Both the position numbers and the translations under genes were made by a program. Source: Streptomyces sp. WAC05374 (GTDB lineage: Bacteria > Actinomycetota > Actinomycetes > Streptomycetales > Streptomycetaceae). Taken from it: a DNA stretch of 64,000 nucleotides. The number at the start of each line of letters is the position of its first letter. Position 1 is the stretch's first letter. This document shows positions 46,125 through 55,818 of the stretch, one piece after another. Where the stretch lies: positions 165,736 through 229,735 of the forward strand of contig NZ_SMNQ01000010.1 in the NCBI RefSeq assembly GCF_004353505.1. The letters run 5' to 3'. The notes under the pieces are model-generated. The model was not told the origin of the DNA, did no database searches, and was given only the letters and a program-made list of their open reading frames with translations.

Positions 46125-46254
46125 GTCACGCGCTGTGGGGAGCGCCGACTCACGAGCACACTCGGGGCACTTGAGTCATCGCCGTCAGGGGTGTCGGCGT
46201 GCAACCTCGAAGTGCCCCTCTTGTAGTGACAAGTGGACTCATGAGGAGGAACCC

Positions 46255-47874
46255 ATGCGCGGTGCCAAGAGCGCCAAGTGGGTCGCGGGCGCGATAGTCG
46301 TCGCCCTGGCAGCCACGGCCTGTGGCGGTGGCGGTAGCGACAGCAAGGCCAACGGTGCCAAGCAGATCGTGATGGAGCTCGGCGAGCCCCAGAACGGTCT
46401 GATTCCGTCGAACACGTACGAGTCCGAGGGCTCCGAGGTCATGAACGCCCTGTTCACGGGCCTCGTGCGGTACGACGAGAAGAACGAGACCCAGCTCGAC
46501 ATGGCGGCGTCGATCGAGACCAAGGACAGCAAGGTCTGGACGATCAAGCTCAAGGACGGCTACACCTTCCACAACGGTGAGCCTGTCACCGCGCAGTCCT
46601 TCGCGGACGCCTGGAACTACGGCGCCAACCAGGACAACACGCAGGAGACGAACCCGCTCTACAACAAGATCGACGGGTACGCCGACCTGAACCCGGGCGA
46701 GGGCAAGAAGCCCGCGACCGACAAGATGAAGGGCCTGAAGGTCGTCGACGAGAAGACCCTCGAGGTCACGCTCACGGCGCCGTTCTCCGCCTTCAAGACC
46801 ATGCTGGGCTTCAACGCCTTCTACCCGCTGCCGAAGGCCTTCTTCAAGGACCCGAAGGGCTTCGAGACCGCGCCCATCGGCAACGGCGCGTTCAAGATGG
46901 ACGGCAAGTTCGTCCGCAACCAGCAGATCAAGACGGTCAAGTACGACAAGCACCCCGACGCCGCCGAGATCAAGATCCCGGGCGTCACCTTCAAGATCTA
47001 CAACAACCAGGACACGGCCTACCGTGACCTGCTCGGCGGCCGCGTCGACATCATGGACACCGTTCCGCTGTCCGCGATGACCACCGCCGCCAAGGACCTC
47101 GGCGACCGCTACATCCAGGGCACCGACTCCGGCGTCGGCTACATCGGCTTCCCGATCAAGTACAACAAGGCCTACGCGAAGCCGGAGCTCCGCAAGGCGA
47201 TCTCCCAGGCGATCGACCGGAAGGCGATCACCGAGAAGATCTTCGTCAACACCCGTACGCCGGCGGACGACTTCATCAACCCGCTGGTCCCGGGCTACCG
47301 CAGCGGTGCCTGTGGCGCGCCCTGCACCTTCGACCCGGCCGCGGCCAAGAAGGCCTTCGACGCCGCGGGCGGTCTGCCAGGCAACAAGATGGAGCTCGGC
47401 TACAACGCCGACGGCGGCCACAAGGACTGGATCGAGGCCGTCGCGGCCCAGCTCGAGAAGAACCTCGGCGTCGACGTCACCGTCAAGCCGTTCGAGCAGT
47501 TCCAGACCATCCTGAACGACCTCGGCGACAAGAAGTACAGCGGCGCGTTCCGCCTGGCGTGGTCCATGGACTACCCGCACCCGGAGAACTACCTGCGCCC
47601 GGTCTTCTCCGAGGACGCCATCGAGCACGGCTCGAACTACTCCGGCTACGTCAACCCGCAGGTCGAGAAGTTCCTCGACCAGGGCGACACGGCCACCACC
47701 GAGGACGCCGCGATCAAGGCGTACCAGCAGGCTGACGACCTCATCCTGAAGGACATGCCGTACATCCCGGTGTACTTCTACAAGCTGAACGCCGGCCTCA
47801 GCAAGAACGTCAAGCCGGGCGTGCGGATCGACAACATGACCCAGATCGACTGGACCACGGTGAACCCCGCCTGA
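46255..47874 (+). CDS. Oligopeptide-binding lipoprotein of the first Opp/BldK-like system
   Basis: The 539-residue protein has a lipoprotein signal (KWVAGAIVVALAATAC) and a family 5 peptide-binding fold: GEPQNGLIPSNTYESEGSEV, VWTIKLKDGYTFHNGEPVTA, DAWNYGAN and YIPVYFYK. It would bind peptides outside the cell and deliver them to the permease encoded next. The set resembles the BldK importer needed for aerial growth in S. coelicolor and sits in the same neighbourhood (typA side, mshB downstream), but which of the two operons here is the true orthologue cannot be settled by eye. A perfect aggagg site lies at 46244-46249. Confidence 0.9.
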   Translation: MRGAKSAKWVAGAIVVALAATACGGGGSDSKANGAKQIVMELGEPQNGLIPSNTYESEGSEVMNALFTGLVRYDEKNETQLDMAASIETKDSKVWTIKLKDGYTFHNGEPVTAQSFADAWNYGANQDNTQETNPLYNKIDGYADLNPGEGKKPATDKMKGLKVVDEKTLEVTLTAPFSAFKTMLGFNAFYPLPKAFFKDPKGFETAPIGNGAFKMDGKFVRNQQIKTVKYDKHPDAAEIKIPGVTFKIYNNQDTAYRDLLGGRVDIMDTVPLSAMTTAAKDLGDRYIQGTDSGVGYIGFPIKYNKAYAKPELRKAISQAIDRKAITEKIFVNTRTPADDFINPLVPGYRSGACGAPCTFDPAAAKKAFDAAGGLPGNKMELGYNADGGHKDWIEAVAAQLEKNLGVDVTVKPFEQFQTILNDLGDKKYSGAFRLAWSMDYPHPENYLRPVFSEDAIEHGSNYSGYVNPQVEKFLDQGDTATTEDAAIKAYQQADDLILKDMPYIPVYFYKLNAGLSKNVKPGVRIDNMTQIDWTTVNPA

Positions 47875-48029
47875 CGGTTCGAAGGATCTCGGTAAGGAGA
47901 TCCTGACAGCAGTGGGGGTGACGGGGTGTACCCCGTCACCCCCCTTCTGCCGTCCCGTTGTCGTTACCCCTCACCCGGTCCGGGGCCCTTCGCTGTGCCC
48001 TCCCCGGTATCCGTACAACTGGAGACCTG

Positions 48030-48953
48030 ATGGGTCGTTATGTGATCAGGCGTCTTCTGCAGGCGATACCCGTACTGCTCGGCGCGACAATTCTTATCTA
48101 CTGCCTCGTCTTCCTGCTGCCCGGCGACCCCATCCAGGCGCTGGCCGGCGAGAAGAAGGCAGACCCGAACATCACTGCCATCCTGCGGGAGCAGTACCAC
48201 CTCAATGACCCGCTCTACCAGCGGTACTGGTACTACATCTCCGGCGTGCTGACGGGCGATTTCGGCACCGACTTCACCGGCCGGCCGGTGGCCGAGATCA
48301 TGAGCGAGACGTTCCCCGTCACGCTCAACCTGGCGGCCATCGCGTTCGCCGTCGAGGCGGTCATCGGTATCGTCGCGGGCGTCTTCGCGGCGCTGGGCCG
48401 CGGCAAGTTCCTCGACAACGTCGTGCTGCTGTCGACCCTTCTCCTGGTCTCCGTCCCGGTCTTCGTACTGGGCAACGTGCTCCAGCTCGTGCTCGGCGTC
48501 AAATGGGCCATCGCGCCCATCAGTTACGACTCCGAGGACATGACCACCCTCATCCTGCCCGCCGTGGTGCTCGCCTCCGCGTCGCTCGCGTACATCACCC
48601 GTCTGACGCGCACCTCCATGATGGAGACCATGCGCGCGGACTACGTGCGCACCGCCACCGCCAAGGGTCTGAGCCGGTCCCGGGTCATCGTGCGGCACGC
48701 CCTGCGCAACGCCATGATCCCGATCGTCACCTTCCTCGGTGTCGACCTCGGCGCCCTGATGGGCGGAGCGATCATCACCGAGCGCATCTTCAACATCCCC
48801 GGCATCGGCGGCACGCTCTACCAGGCCGTGTACCTGCGCCAGGGGACGACCGTCGTCAGCATCGTCACCGTGCTCGTCCTCGTCTACATCGCCGCCAACC
48901 TGATCGTGGACCTGCTCTACGCCGTGCTCGACCCGAGGATCCGCTATGCCTGA
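48030..48953 (+). CDS. Oligopeptide ABC transporter permease, OppB-like (first system)
   Basis: The 307-residue permease starts MGRYVIRRLLQAIPVLLGAT and has six membrane helices. The EAA loop that meets the ATPase is ADYVRTATAKGLSRSRVIVR followed by HALRNAMIPI. FNIPGIGG and the closing VLDPRIRYA are typical of OppB/DppB. With the OppC-like subunit it forms the channel. The ATG at 48030 follows a ggag site and lies 155 nt after the lipoprotein gene, a gap that could hold an attenuating structure. It overlaps the next gene by 8 nt. Confidence 0.93.
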   Translation: MGRYVIRRLLQAIPVLLGATILIYCLVFLLPGDPIQALAGEKKADPNITAILREQYHLNDPLYQRYWYYISGVLTGDFGTDFTGRPVAEIMSETFPVTLNLAAIAFAVEAVIGIVAGVFAALGRGKFLDNVVLLSTLLLVSVPVFVLGNVLQLVLGVKWAIAPISYDSEDMTTLILPAVVLASASLAYITRLTRTSMMETMRADYVRTATAKGLSRSRVIVRHALRNAMIPIVTFLGVDLGALMGGAIITERIFNIPGIGGTLYQAVYLRQGTTVVSIVTVLVLVYIAANLIVDLLYAVLDPRIRYA

Positions 48954-49899
48954 GAACACCTCCGCCACCGTCGAGGAGAGCGCGGTCCCCGTCGCGACCG
49001 CGCCCGGCAGCGCCGTCAAGGGCACGAAGAAGGACAAGCCCGAGCGGGTCGCCAGCATGTGGAGCGACGCCCGTCGCGACCTGATGCACAACTGGGTCTT
49101 CCTGGTCTCCGCCGTACTGATCCTGGCCCTGCTGGTCATCGCCGCGTTCCCGGGCCTGTTCACCAGCGGGGACCCGTACGCGAAGGGCTTCTGCGACCTG
49201 TCGAACTCGGTCGTCCCGCCGAGCGGCGCGCACTGGTTCGGCTTCGACGTCCAGGGCTGCGACATCTACACGCGGACGATCTACGGCACCCGCAACTCGA
49301 TCATCGTGGGTGTGCTGACCTCCGTGCTGACCACGCTGGTCGGCTGCGTCCTCGGCATGGTCGCCGGTCTGCGCGGCGGCTGGCTGGACGTCCTCGTCTC
49401 CCGCTTCACCGAGATCTGGTTCGCCATCCCGACGATGCTCGGCGGTCTGCTCGTGCTGGCCATGCTCGGCACCGGCAACGTCGTCACCGTCTCCCTGATC
49501 ATGGCGGTGCTCGGCTGGCCGCAGCTCTTCCGCATCATGCGCGGTTCGGTGATCACCAACAAGCAGAACGACTACGTCATGGCGGCCCGTGCGCTCGGTG
49601 CCGGCGGCTGGCGCATCGCGATGCGGCACATCCTGCCGAACGCGCTCGCTCCGGTGATCGTGGTCAGCACCATCAACCTCGGCGTCTACATCTCGGCCGA
49701 GGCGGCGTTCTCGTACCTCGGCATCGGCGTCCAGTCCCCGAACATCTCCTGGGGCCTGATGATCAGTGACGGCCAGGACCGCTTCCTGAGCGCCCCGCAC
49801 ATGGTGCTCTTCCCGTCGCTGTTCCTGAGCGTCACGGTCCTGGCGTTCATCATGCTCGGCGAAGCAGTGCGCGACGCCCTCGACCCCAAGCTGCGCTAG
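48946..49899 (+). CDS. Oligopeptide ABC transporter permease, OppC-like (first system)
   Basis: The 317-residue permease has a 40-residue cytoplasmic start, the OppC N-terminal segment (WSDARRDLMHNWVFLVSAVL), the periplasmic FGFDVQGCDIYTRTIYGTRN, and six helices. Its EAA loop is NDYVMAARALGAGGWRIAMR followed by HILPNALAPV. It ends in AVRDALDPKLR, typical of OppC/DppC. The ATG overlaps the stop of the OppB-like gene by 8 nt. It pairs with that subunit in the membrane channel. Confidence 0.93.
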   Translation: MPENTSATVEESAVPVATAPGSAVKGTKKDKPERVASMWSDARRDLMHNWVFLVSAVLILALLVIAAFPGLFTSGDPYAKGFCDLSNSVVPPSGAHWFGFDVQGCDIYTRTIYGTRNSIIVGVLTSVLTTLVGCVLGMVAGLRGGWLDVLVSRFTEIWFAIPTMLGGLLVLAMLGTGNVVTVSLIMAVLGWPQLFRIMRGSVITNKQNDYVMAARALGAGGWRIAMRHILPNALAPVIVVSTINLGVYISAEAAFSYLGIGVQSPNISWGLMISDGQDRFLSAPHMVLFPSLFLSVTVLAFIMLGEAVRDALDPKLR

Positions 49900-49910
49900 G
49901 AGGGCGTACG

Positions 49911-50945
49911 TTGACCACCATCGACAAGAAGACGAGCGCGACCGGCGCTCCGCTCCTCGAAGTGCGCGACCTGCACGTCGAGTTCCACACCCGGGACGGC
50001 GTCGCCAAGGCCATCAACGGCGTCAGCTACAGCGTCGACGCCGGCGAGACCCTCGCCGTCCTCGGCGAGTCGGGCTCCGGCAAGTCGGTGACCGCCCAGG
50101 CGATCATGGGCATCCTCGACATGCCGCCCGGCCGCATCCCCAAGGGCGAGATCCTGTTCCACGGCGAGGACATGCTGAAGATGTCCGCCGAGGAGCGCCG
50201 CAAGATCCGTGGCCGCCGCATCGCGATGATCTTCCAGGACGCGCTCTCCGCCCTGAACCCGGTGCTGTCCGTCGGCTACCAGCTCGGCGAGATGTACCGC
50301 GTCCACCTGGGCATGTCCCGCAAGGACGCCAAGGCCAAGGCCATCGAGCTGATGGACCGGGTGAAGATCCCGGCCGCCGCGGCGCGGGTGAACGACTACC
50401 CGCACCAGTTCTCCGGCGGTATGCGCCAGCGCATCATGATCGCCATGGCGATGGCGCTGGAGCCGGACCTGATCATCGCGGACGAGCCGACCACCGCGCT
50501 CGACGTGACCGTCCAGGCCCAGGTGATGGACCTGCTCGCGGAGCTCCAGCGCGAGGAGAACATGGGCCTGATCCTCATCACCCACGACCTCGGCGTCGTC
50601 GCCGACGTCGCCGACAAGATCGCGGTGATGTACGCGGGCCGGATCGTCGAGCAGTCGCCGATCCACGACCTGTACAAGCGCCCCGCGCACCCCTACACGC
50701 GTGGCCTGCTCGACTCCATCCCGCGCCTGGACCAGAAGGGCCAGGAGCTGTACGCGATCAAGGGCCTGCCGCCCAACCTGATGAAGATCCCCACGGGCTG
50801 CGCCTTCAACCCGCGCTGCCCCAAGGCGGACGACATCTGCCGTACGGAGATCCCGGCCCTGGTGCCGGTGACGGAGCAGGACGGCGGCGAGCTGCCGGGC
50901 CGTGGCAGCGCGTGCCACTTCTGGAAGGAGACGATCCATGGCTGA
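49911..50945 (+). CDS. Oligopeptide ABC transporter ATPase, OppD-like (first system)
   Basis: The 344-residue ATPase has Walker A GESGSGKS, signature FSGGMRQR, Walker B LIIADEP and the H-loop LITHDLG. The C-terminal oligopeptide domain ends with the cysteine pattern CAFNPRCPKADDIC and a final C in SACHFW, which in OppD-type proteins can bind a [4Fe-4S] cluster. The start is TTG at 49911, fixed by an aggaggg site at 49898-49904. It drives import together with the OppF-like subunit, which it overlaps by 8 nt. Confidence 0.93.
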   Translation: MTTIDKKTSATGAPLLEVRDLHVEFHTRDGVAKAINGVSYSVDAGETLAVLGESGSGKSVTAQAIMGILDMPPGRIPKGEILFHGEDMLKMSAEERRKIRGRRIAMIFQDALSALNPVLSVGYQLGEMYRVHLGMSRKDAKAKAIELMDRVKIPAAAARVNDYPHQFSGGMRQRIMIAMAMALEPDLIIADEPTTALDVTVQAQVMDLLAELQREENMGLILITHDLGVVADVADKIAVMYAGRIVEQSPIHDLYKRPAHPYTRGLLDSIPRLDQKGQELYAIKGLPPNLMKIPTGCAFNPRCPKADDICRTEIPALVPVTEQDGGELPGRGSACHFWKETIHG

Positions 50946-52086
50946 GCTCAGGAAAGAGGACGAGGCCGTGGACGCGACCCCGAACGTCACCGAGGTCGAG
51001 ACGGTCGACGTGGCGAGCGAGACCGCCGCGGTCGCCGCGATCGAGGCCCCGGTGGAGCGCGGTGAGCCGATCCTCCAGGTGCGGGGCCTGGTCAAGCACT
51101 TCCCGCTGACCCAGGGCATCCTGTTCAAGAAGCAGGTCGGCGCGGTCAAGGCCGTGGACGGGGTCTCCTTCGACCTCTACCAGGGCGAGACGCTCGGCAT
51201 CGTCGGCGAGTCCGGCTGCGGCAAGTCCACGGTCGCCAAGCTGCTGATGATGCTGGAGACGGCGACCGCGGGCGAGATCTTCTACAAGGGCCAGGACATC
51301 ACCAAGCTGTCCGGGCGTGCGCTGAAGGCGGTGCGCCGGAACATCCAGATGGTGTTCCAGGACCCGTACACCTCGCTCAACCCCCGCATGACGGTGGGCG
51401 ACATCATCGGTGAGCCCTTCGAGATCCACCCCGAGGTGGCCCCCAAGGGCGACCGGCGCCGCAAGGTGCAGGAGCTGCTCGATGTCGTCGGTCTGAACCC
51501 CGAGTACATCAACCGCTATCCGCACCAGTTCTCCGGCGGCCAGCGCCAGCGCATCGGCATCGCCCGCGGCCTGGCGCTCAACCCCGAGATCATCATCTGC
51601 GACGAGCCGGTGTCGGCGCTGGACGTCTCCGTCCAGGCGCAGGTCGTCAACCTGATGGAGAAGCTCCAGGACGAGTTCAACCTCTCCTACCTCTTCATCG
51701 CGCACGACCTGTCCATCGTCCGGCACATCTCCGACCGCGTCGGCGTGATGTACCTCGGGAAGATGGCCGAGATCGGTACGGACGTACAGATCTACGACCA
51801 CCCGACGCACCCCTACACGCAGGCGCTGCTGTCGGCCGTCCCGGTGCCCGACCCGGAGGCCCGCGAGGGCCGCGAGCGGATCATCCTCACCGGTGACGTC
51901 CCGTCGCCGGCGAACCCGCCGTCCGGCTGCCGCTTCCGCACCCGGTGCTGGAAGGCGGAGGACAAGTGCGCCACCGAGGTGCCGCTGCTGGCGGTCCCGG
52001 AGCGTTTCCAGGGCTCCGACACCCCGGCGGCTCACGAGTCGGCGTGCCACTTCGCCGAGGAGAAGGACGTCGTCCACGCGGCGTAG
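50938..52086 (+). CDS. Oligopeptide ABC transporter ATPase, OppF-like (first system)
   Basis: The 382-residue ATPase has a 40-residue acidic N-terminal extension, then LVKHFPLTQGILFKKQVGAV, Walker A GESGCGKS, signature FSGGQRQR, Walker B IIICDEP, H-loop FIAHDLS and a C-terminal Cys set (CRFRTRCWKAEDKC, ACHF). The ATG overlaps the OppD-like stop and follows a ggaaggag site. Bases 51306-51444 are identical to 57031-57169 in the paralogous gene of the second system, although flanking DNA is diverged. A strong terminator follows. Confidence 0.93.
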   Translation: MAELRKEDEAVDATPNVTEVETVDVASETAAVAAIEAPVERGEPILQVRGLVKHFPLTQGILFKKQVGAVKAVDGVSFDLYQGETLGIVGESGCGKSTVAKLLMMLETATAGEIFYKGQDITKLSGRALKAVRRNIQMVFQDPYTSLNPRMTVGDIIGEPFEIHPEVAPKGDRRRKVQELLDVVGLNPEYINRYPHQFSGGQRQRIGIARGLALNPEIIICDEPVSALDVSVQAQVVNLMEKLQDEFNLSYLFIAHDLSIVRHISDRVGVMYLGKMAEIGTDVQIYDHPTHPYTQALLSAVPVPDPEAREGRERIILTGDVPSPANPPSGCRFRTRCWKAEDKCATEVPLLAVPERFQGSDTPAAHESACHFAEEKDVVHAA

Positions 52087-52104
52087 GGCGAGACCGTACG
52101 CGTA

Positions 52105-52140
52105 CGAAGGTGCCCCGGCCCCCCGGCCGGGGCACCTTCG
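52105..52140 (+). terminator. 16-bp terminator after the first permease operon
   Basis: cgaaggtgccccggcc (52105-52120) pairs perfectly with ggccggggcaccttcg (52125-52140) over a cccc loop, 18 nt after the stop. Confidence 0.88.
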
Positions 52141-52291
52141 CGTCTCCGGGTGCCGGACCCACCCGCGGGTTCCCGGTCGCGCAAGCGGGTGGTGCCGTGC
52201 CCGGACGGGCGGGTACAGCGTGCGTGAGCGCCCCGTATGGGGTGGTATGTGGGCCTAGCCGAGTGCGGGACCACGACCAGGGGAGGCAGCC

Positions 52292-53914
52292 ATGCGCCGA
52301 GCCGCCACGCACGCCCGGTGGGCCGTGGGCGCGGTGGCTGCCGTCCTCGCGGCCGGTGGCTGCGCCGGCGGAGCCCGTGGCGTGGGTGGCCCCGACGGGA
52401 TCATCAGCTCCTCCTGGGGCGACCCGCAGAACCCGATCGAGCCGGCCAACACCAACGAGGTCCAGGGCGGCAAGGTCCTCGACATGCTCTTCCGCGGCCT
52501 CAAGCGCTACGACCCGGAGACCGGTGAGGCGCGCGACATGCTCGCCGAGAGGATCGAGACCACCGACTCGAGGAACTTCACCATCACCCTCAGACCGGGC
52601 TGGTCGTTCAGCAACGGAGAGCCCGTCACCGCCAGGTCCTTCACCGACGCCTGGAACTACGGCGCCCACATCGACAACAAGCAGGCCAACGCCCCCTTCT
52701 TCAGCGACATCGCCGGCTACGAGGACGTCCACCCCGCCTCCGGCCCCGCCAGGGCGAAGACCATGCGCGGACTGGTCGTCAAGGACGACCGCACCTTCAC
52801 CGTCGCCCTGCGCGACACCTTCTCCACCTGGCCCGAGACCCTGGGCTACCAGGCGTTCGTGCCGCTGCCCCGGGTGTTCTTCACCGACCACGACGCCTGG
52901 CTCACCAGGCCCGTCGGCAACGGCCCGTACACCGTGGAGTCGTACACCAGGGGCAGCAACATGAAGCTGCGCCGCTGGGACGGCTACCCGGGCGGCGACA
53001 AGCCCCGCAACGGGGGCGTCGACCTCGTCGTCTACACCGACAACAACAGCGCGTACACCGACCTGATCTCGGGCCACCTCGACCTCCTGGACGACGTGCC
53101 CGCCCAGCAGCTCAGGAACGTGAAGGGCGACCTCGGCGACCGGTACATCAACCAGCCCGCCCTCATCATCCAGACGCTGGTCTTCCCGCTCTACCGCCCC
53201 GAGTGGAACAGACCCGGCATGGAGAAGGTCCGCCGCGGCCTGTCCATGGCGATCGACCGCGAGGAGATCACCCGGCAGATCTACCAGGGCACCCGTACCC
53301 CCGCCAAGGACTGGACCTCGCCCGCCCTCACCCGGGACGGCGGCTACCAGGAGGTCTGCGGCGACGCCTGCCGCTACGACCCCGCCGCGGCCAGACGGCT
53401 CATCGAGGAGGGCGGCGGCCTGCCCGGCGGCAGGCTGACGCTCACCTCGAACGTCGACACCGGCTCCCACCGCGCCTGGATGGACGCCGTCTGCAACAGC
53501 GTCAACAACGCCCTCCGCGGCACCGTGTGCACCGTCAACCCCATCGGCACCTTCGCCGACTTCCGCAACCAGCAGACCCAGGCCCGGCTCACCGGCCCCT
53601 TCCGCTCCGGCTGGCAGGCCGACTACCCCCTCATCCAGAACTTCCTGGAGCCGCTCTACCACTCCGGCGGGTCCTCCAACTACGGCAAGTTCCGCGACAA
53701 GGACTTCGACGGCCTCGTCGACAAGGCCAACCGCGAGACCGACCAGCCCAGGGCCGTCCAGGACTTCCAGGCCACCCAGCGCGTCCTCGCCGCCCGGATG
53801 CCCGCCATCCCCCTCTGGTACCAGAACGGCAGCGCCGGCTACTCGGAACGGCTCTACGACGTGACCCTCAACCAGTTCAGCGTTCCGGTCTACGACCGGA
53901 TCAAGGTCCGCTGA
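52292..53914 (+). CDS. Oligopeptide-binding lipoprotein of the second Opp/BldK-like system
   Basis: The 540-residue lipoprotein has the lipobox LAAGGC and a family 5 binding fold: SSSWGDPQNPIEPANTNEVQ, VLDMLFRGLKRYDPETGEA, FTDAWNYGAH and PAIPLWYQNG. It is clearly a paralogue of the binding protein of the first operon (GEPQNGLIPSN aligns with GDPQNPIEPAN), but diverged in the middle, so the two systems probably prefer different peptides. The opening resembles what I recall of BldKB. An aggggagg site at 52278-52285 precedes the ATG. It is 22 nt from the permease gene. Confidence 0.9.
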   Translation: MRRAATHARWAVGAVAAVLAAGGCAGGARGVGGPDGIISSSWGDPQNPIEPANTNEVQGGKVLDMLFRGLKRYDPETGEARDMLAERIETTDSRNFTITLRPGWSFSNGEPVTARSFTDAWNYGAHIDNKQANAPFFSDIAGYEDVHPASGPARAKTMRGLVVKDDRTFTVALRDTFSTWPETLGYQAFVPLPRVFFTDHDAWLTRPVGNGPYTVESYTRGSNMKLRRWDGYPGGDKPRNGGVDLVVYTDNNSAYTDLISGHLDLLDDVPAQQLRNVKGDLGDRYINQPALIIQTLVFPLYRPEWNRPGMEKVRRGLSMAIDREEITRQIYQGTRTPAKDWTSPALTRDGGYQEVCGDACRYDPAAARRLIEEGGGLPGGRLTLTSNVDTGSHRAWMDAVCNSVNNALRGTVCTVNPIGTFADFRNQQTQARLTGPFRSGWQADYPLIQNFLEPLYHSGGSSNYGKFRDKDFDGLVDKANRETDQPRAVQDFQATQRVLAARMPAIPLWYQNGSAGYSERLYDVTLNQFSVPVYDRIKVR

Positions 53915-53936
53915 CCCCCGAGCCACCGGAGCCCTG

Positions 53937-54860
53937 ATGGGACGCTATGTGATCCGGCGACTGCTCCAGATGATCCCGGTGTTCATCGGCAGCACGTTCC
54001 TCATCTTCTTCATGGTGTACGCGCTCGGAGACCCGGTCGCGGCCCTGTTCGGCGACAAGGCGCCCGACCCCGCCACCGCCGCCCGCATCCGCGAGGACCT
54101 CCACCTCGACCAGCCGCTGTGGAAGCAGTACCTGCTCTACATGGGGGCCATCTTCCAGGGCGACTTCGGCACCGCGTTCAACGGCCAGAAGGTCACCGAG
54201 CTGATGGCCTCCGCCTTCCCCGTCACCCTGCGGCTCACCCTCGTCGCCATCGTCCTCGAGGTCCTCATCGGCATCACCCTCGGCGTCATCAGCGGCCTCA
54301 AGCGCGGCCGCCCCGTCGACACCGGGCTGCTCGTCCTCACCCTCGTCGTCATCTCCGTCCCCACCTTCGTCTCCGGCTACCTCCTCCAGTACCTCTTCGG
54401 CGTGAAATGGGGCTGGGTCCGCCCCTCCGTCTCCGCCGAGGCCCGCCTCGACGAGCTGCTCCTGCCCGGCCTCGTCCTCGCCCTGGTCTCCCTCGCGTAC
54501 GTCACCCGGCTCAACCGCACCTCCATCGCCGAGAACGTCCGCGCCGACTACGTCCGCACCGCCGTCGCCAAGGGCCTGCCGCGCCACCGGGTCATCACCC
54601 GCCACCTGCTGCGCAACTCCCTGATCCCGGTGGTCACCTTCATCGGCGCCGACATCGGGTCCCTGATGGGCGGCGCGATCGTCACCGAGCGGATCTTCAA
54701 CATCCACGGCGTCGGCTACCAGCTCTACCAGGGCATCCTCCGCAACAACGCGCCCACGGTCGTCGGCTTCGTGACGATCCTGGTGATCGTCTTCCTGCTG
54801 GCGAACCTGATCGTCGACCTGCTGTACGCGGTCCTGGACCCGAGGATCCGTTATGTCTGA
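53937..54860 (+). CDS. Oligopeptide ABC transporter permease, OppB-like (second system)
   Basis: The 307-residue permease (MGRYVIRRLLQMIPVFIGST, EAA loop ADYVRTAVAKGLPRHRVITR, end VLDPRIRYV) is the same length as the OppB-like protein of the first system and similar throughout. Differences cluster in the periplasmic loop around KWGWVRPSVSAEARLDE. A cggag site precedes the ATG at 53937 and the gene overlaps the next by 8 nt, exactly as in the first operon. Confidence 0.93.
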   Translation: MGRYVIRRLLQMIPVFIGSTFLIFFMVYALGDPVAALFGDKAPDPATAARIREDLHLDQPLWKQYLLYMGAIFQGDFGTAFNGQKVTELMASAFPVTLRLTLVAIVLEVLIGITLGVISGLKRGRPVDTGLLVLTLVVISVPTFVSGYLLQYLFGVKWGWVRPSVSAEARLDELLLPGLVLALVSLAYVTRLNRTSIAENVRADYVRTAVAKGLPRHRVITRHLLRNSLIPVVTFIGADIGSLMGGAIVTERIFNIHGVGYQLYQGILRNNAPTVVGFVTILVIVFLLANLIVDLLYAVLDPRIRYV

Positions 54861-55815
54861 ACCCCGCGACCCCCACGACCACCCCCCGGACGTCATCGCC
54901 CCCACCGGCGCGGGCGGCGCGATGGACCTGGCCATCAGCGAGGCGGAGACGCTGCGCACGGTCACCGGCAAACCACGCAGCCTGTGGTCCGACGCCTGGC
55001 ACCAGCTCCGCCGCGACCCGGTCTTCCTGGTGTCGGCGGCCCTCATCGTCCTGCTCGCCCTGATCGCGCTCTGGCCCCAGCTCCTGACCAGCGCCGACCC
55101 GCTCCACTGCGACCTGTCCAAGTCCCAGGCCGGCCCCGCCCCCGGCCACCCCCTCGGGTACGACACACAGGGCTGCGACGTGTACACCCGTACCGTCCAC
55201 GGGGCCCGCGCCTCCATCACCGTCGGCGTCTGCGCCACCCTCGGCGCCGCCCTGCTCGGCAGTCTCCTCGGCGGGCTCGCCGGGTTCTTCGGCGGCTGGT
55301 GGGACGCGCTGCTGTCCCGGGTCACCGACGTGTTCTTCGGCATCCCCGTCGTCCTGGGCGGCCTGGTGTTCCTGTCCGTGGTCACGGGCTCCACCGTCTG
55401 GCCGGTGGTCGGCTTCATCGTGCTGCTCGGCTGGCCGCAGATCGCCCGGATCGCCCGTGGCGCGGTCATCACCGCCAGGCAGCACGACTACGTCCAGGCC
55501 GCCCGGTCCCTCGGCGCCGGCAGCGGGCGGATGCTGCTGCGGCACGTGGCGCCCAACGCCGTCGCGCCGGTCATCGTCGTCGCGACCATCGCGCTCGGCA
55601 CGTACATCGCGCTCGAGGCCACCCTGTCCTTCCTCGGCGTCGGGCTGCGGCCGCCCACCGTCTCCTGGGGCATCGACATCTCCAACGCCGCCCCGCAGAT
55701 CCGCAACGCCCCCCACATGCTGCTGTGGCCGGCCGGCGCCCTGAGCGTCACCGTGCTGGCGTTCATCATGCTCGGCGACGCGGTGCGCGACGCCCTCGAC
55801 CCGAAGCTGAGGTGA
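54853..55815 (+). CDS. Oligopeptide ABC transporter permease, OppC-like (second system)
   Basis: The 320-residue permease has the OppC layout: a long cytoplasmic start, WSDAWHQLRRDPVFLVSAAL, LGYDTQGCDVYTRTVHGARA, six helices, EAA loop HDYVQAARSLGAGSGRMLLR and the closing AVRDALDPKLR. It is a paralogue of the OppC-like gene of the first system. The ATG overlaps the preceding stop by 8 nt and the gene is separated by 3 nt from the ATPase that follows. Confidence 0.93.
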   Translation: MSEPRDPHDHPPDVIAPTGAGGAMDLAISEAETLRTVTGKPRSLWSDAWHQLRRDPVFLVSAALIVLLALIALWPQLLTSADPLHCDLSKSQAGPAPGHPLGYDTQGCDVYTRTVHGARASITVGVCATLGAALLGSLLGGLAGFFGGWWDALLSRVTDVFFGIPVVLGGLVFLSVVTGSTVWPVVGFIVLLGWPQIARIARGAVITARQHDYVQAARSLGAGSGRMLLRHVAPNAVAPVIVVATIALGTYIALEATLSFLGVGLRPPTVSWGIDISNAAPQIRNAPHMLLWPAGALSVTVLAFIMLGDAVRDALDPKLR

Positions 55816-55818
55816 GAC

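Larger units (their letters stand above)
45586..46254. other. Long regulatory gap upstream of the first peptide-permease operon
   Basis: The gap holds two tandem copies of ggctcccggccgccacc (45601-45617, 45618-45634), the typA terminator, and after 46040 a rather AT-rich stretch with cttaatag and a dyad that should carry the operon promoter. The transcript leader before 46255 is probably long. No gene was found. Confidence 0.55.
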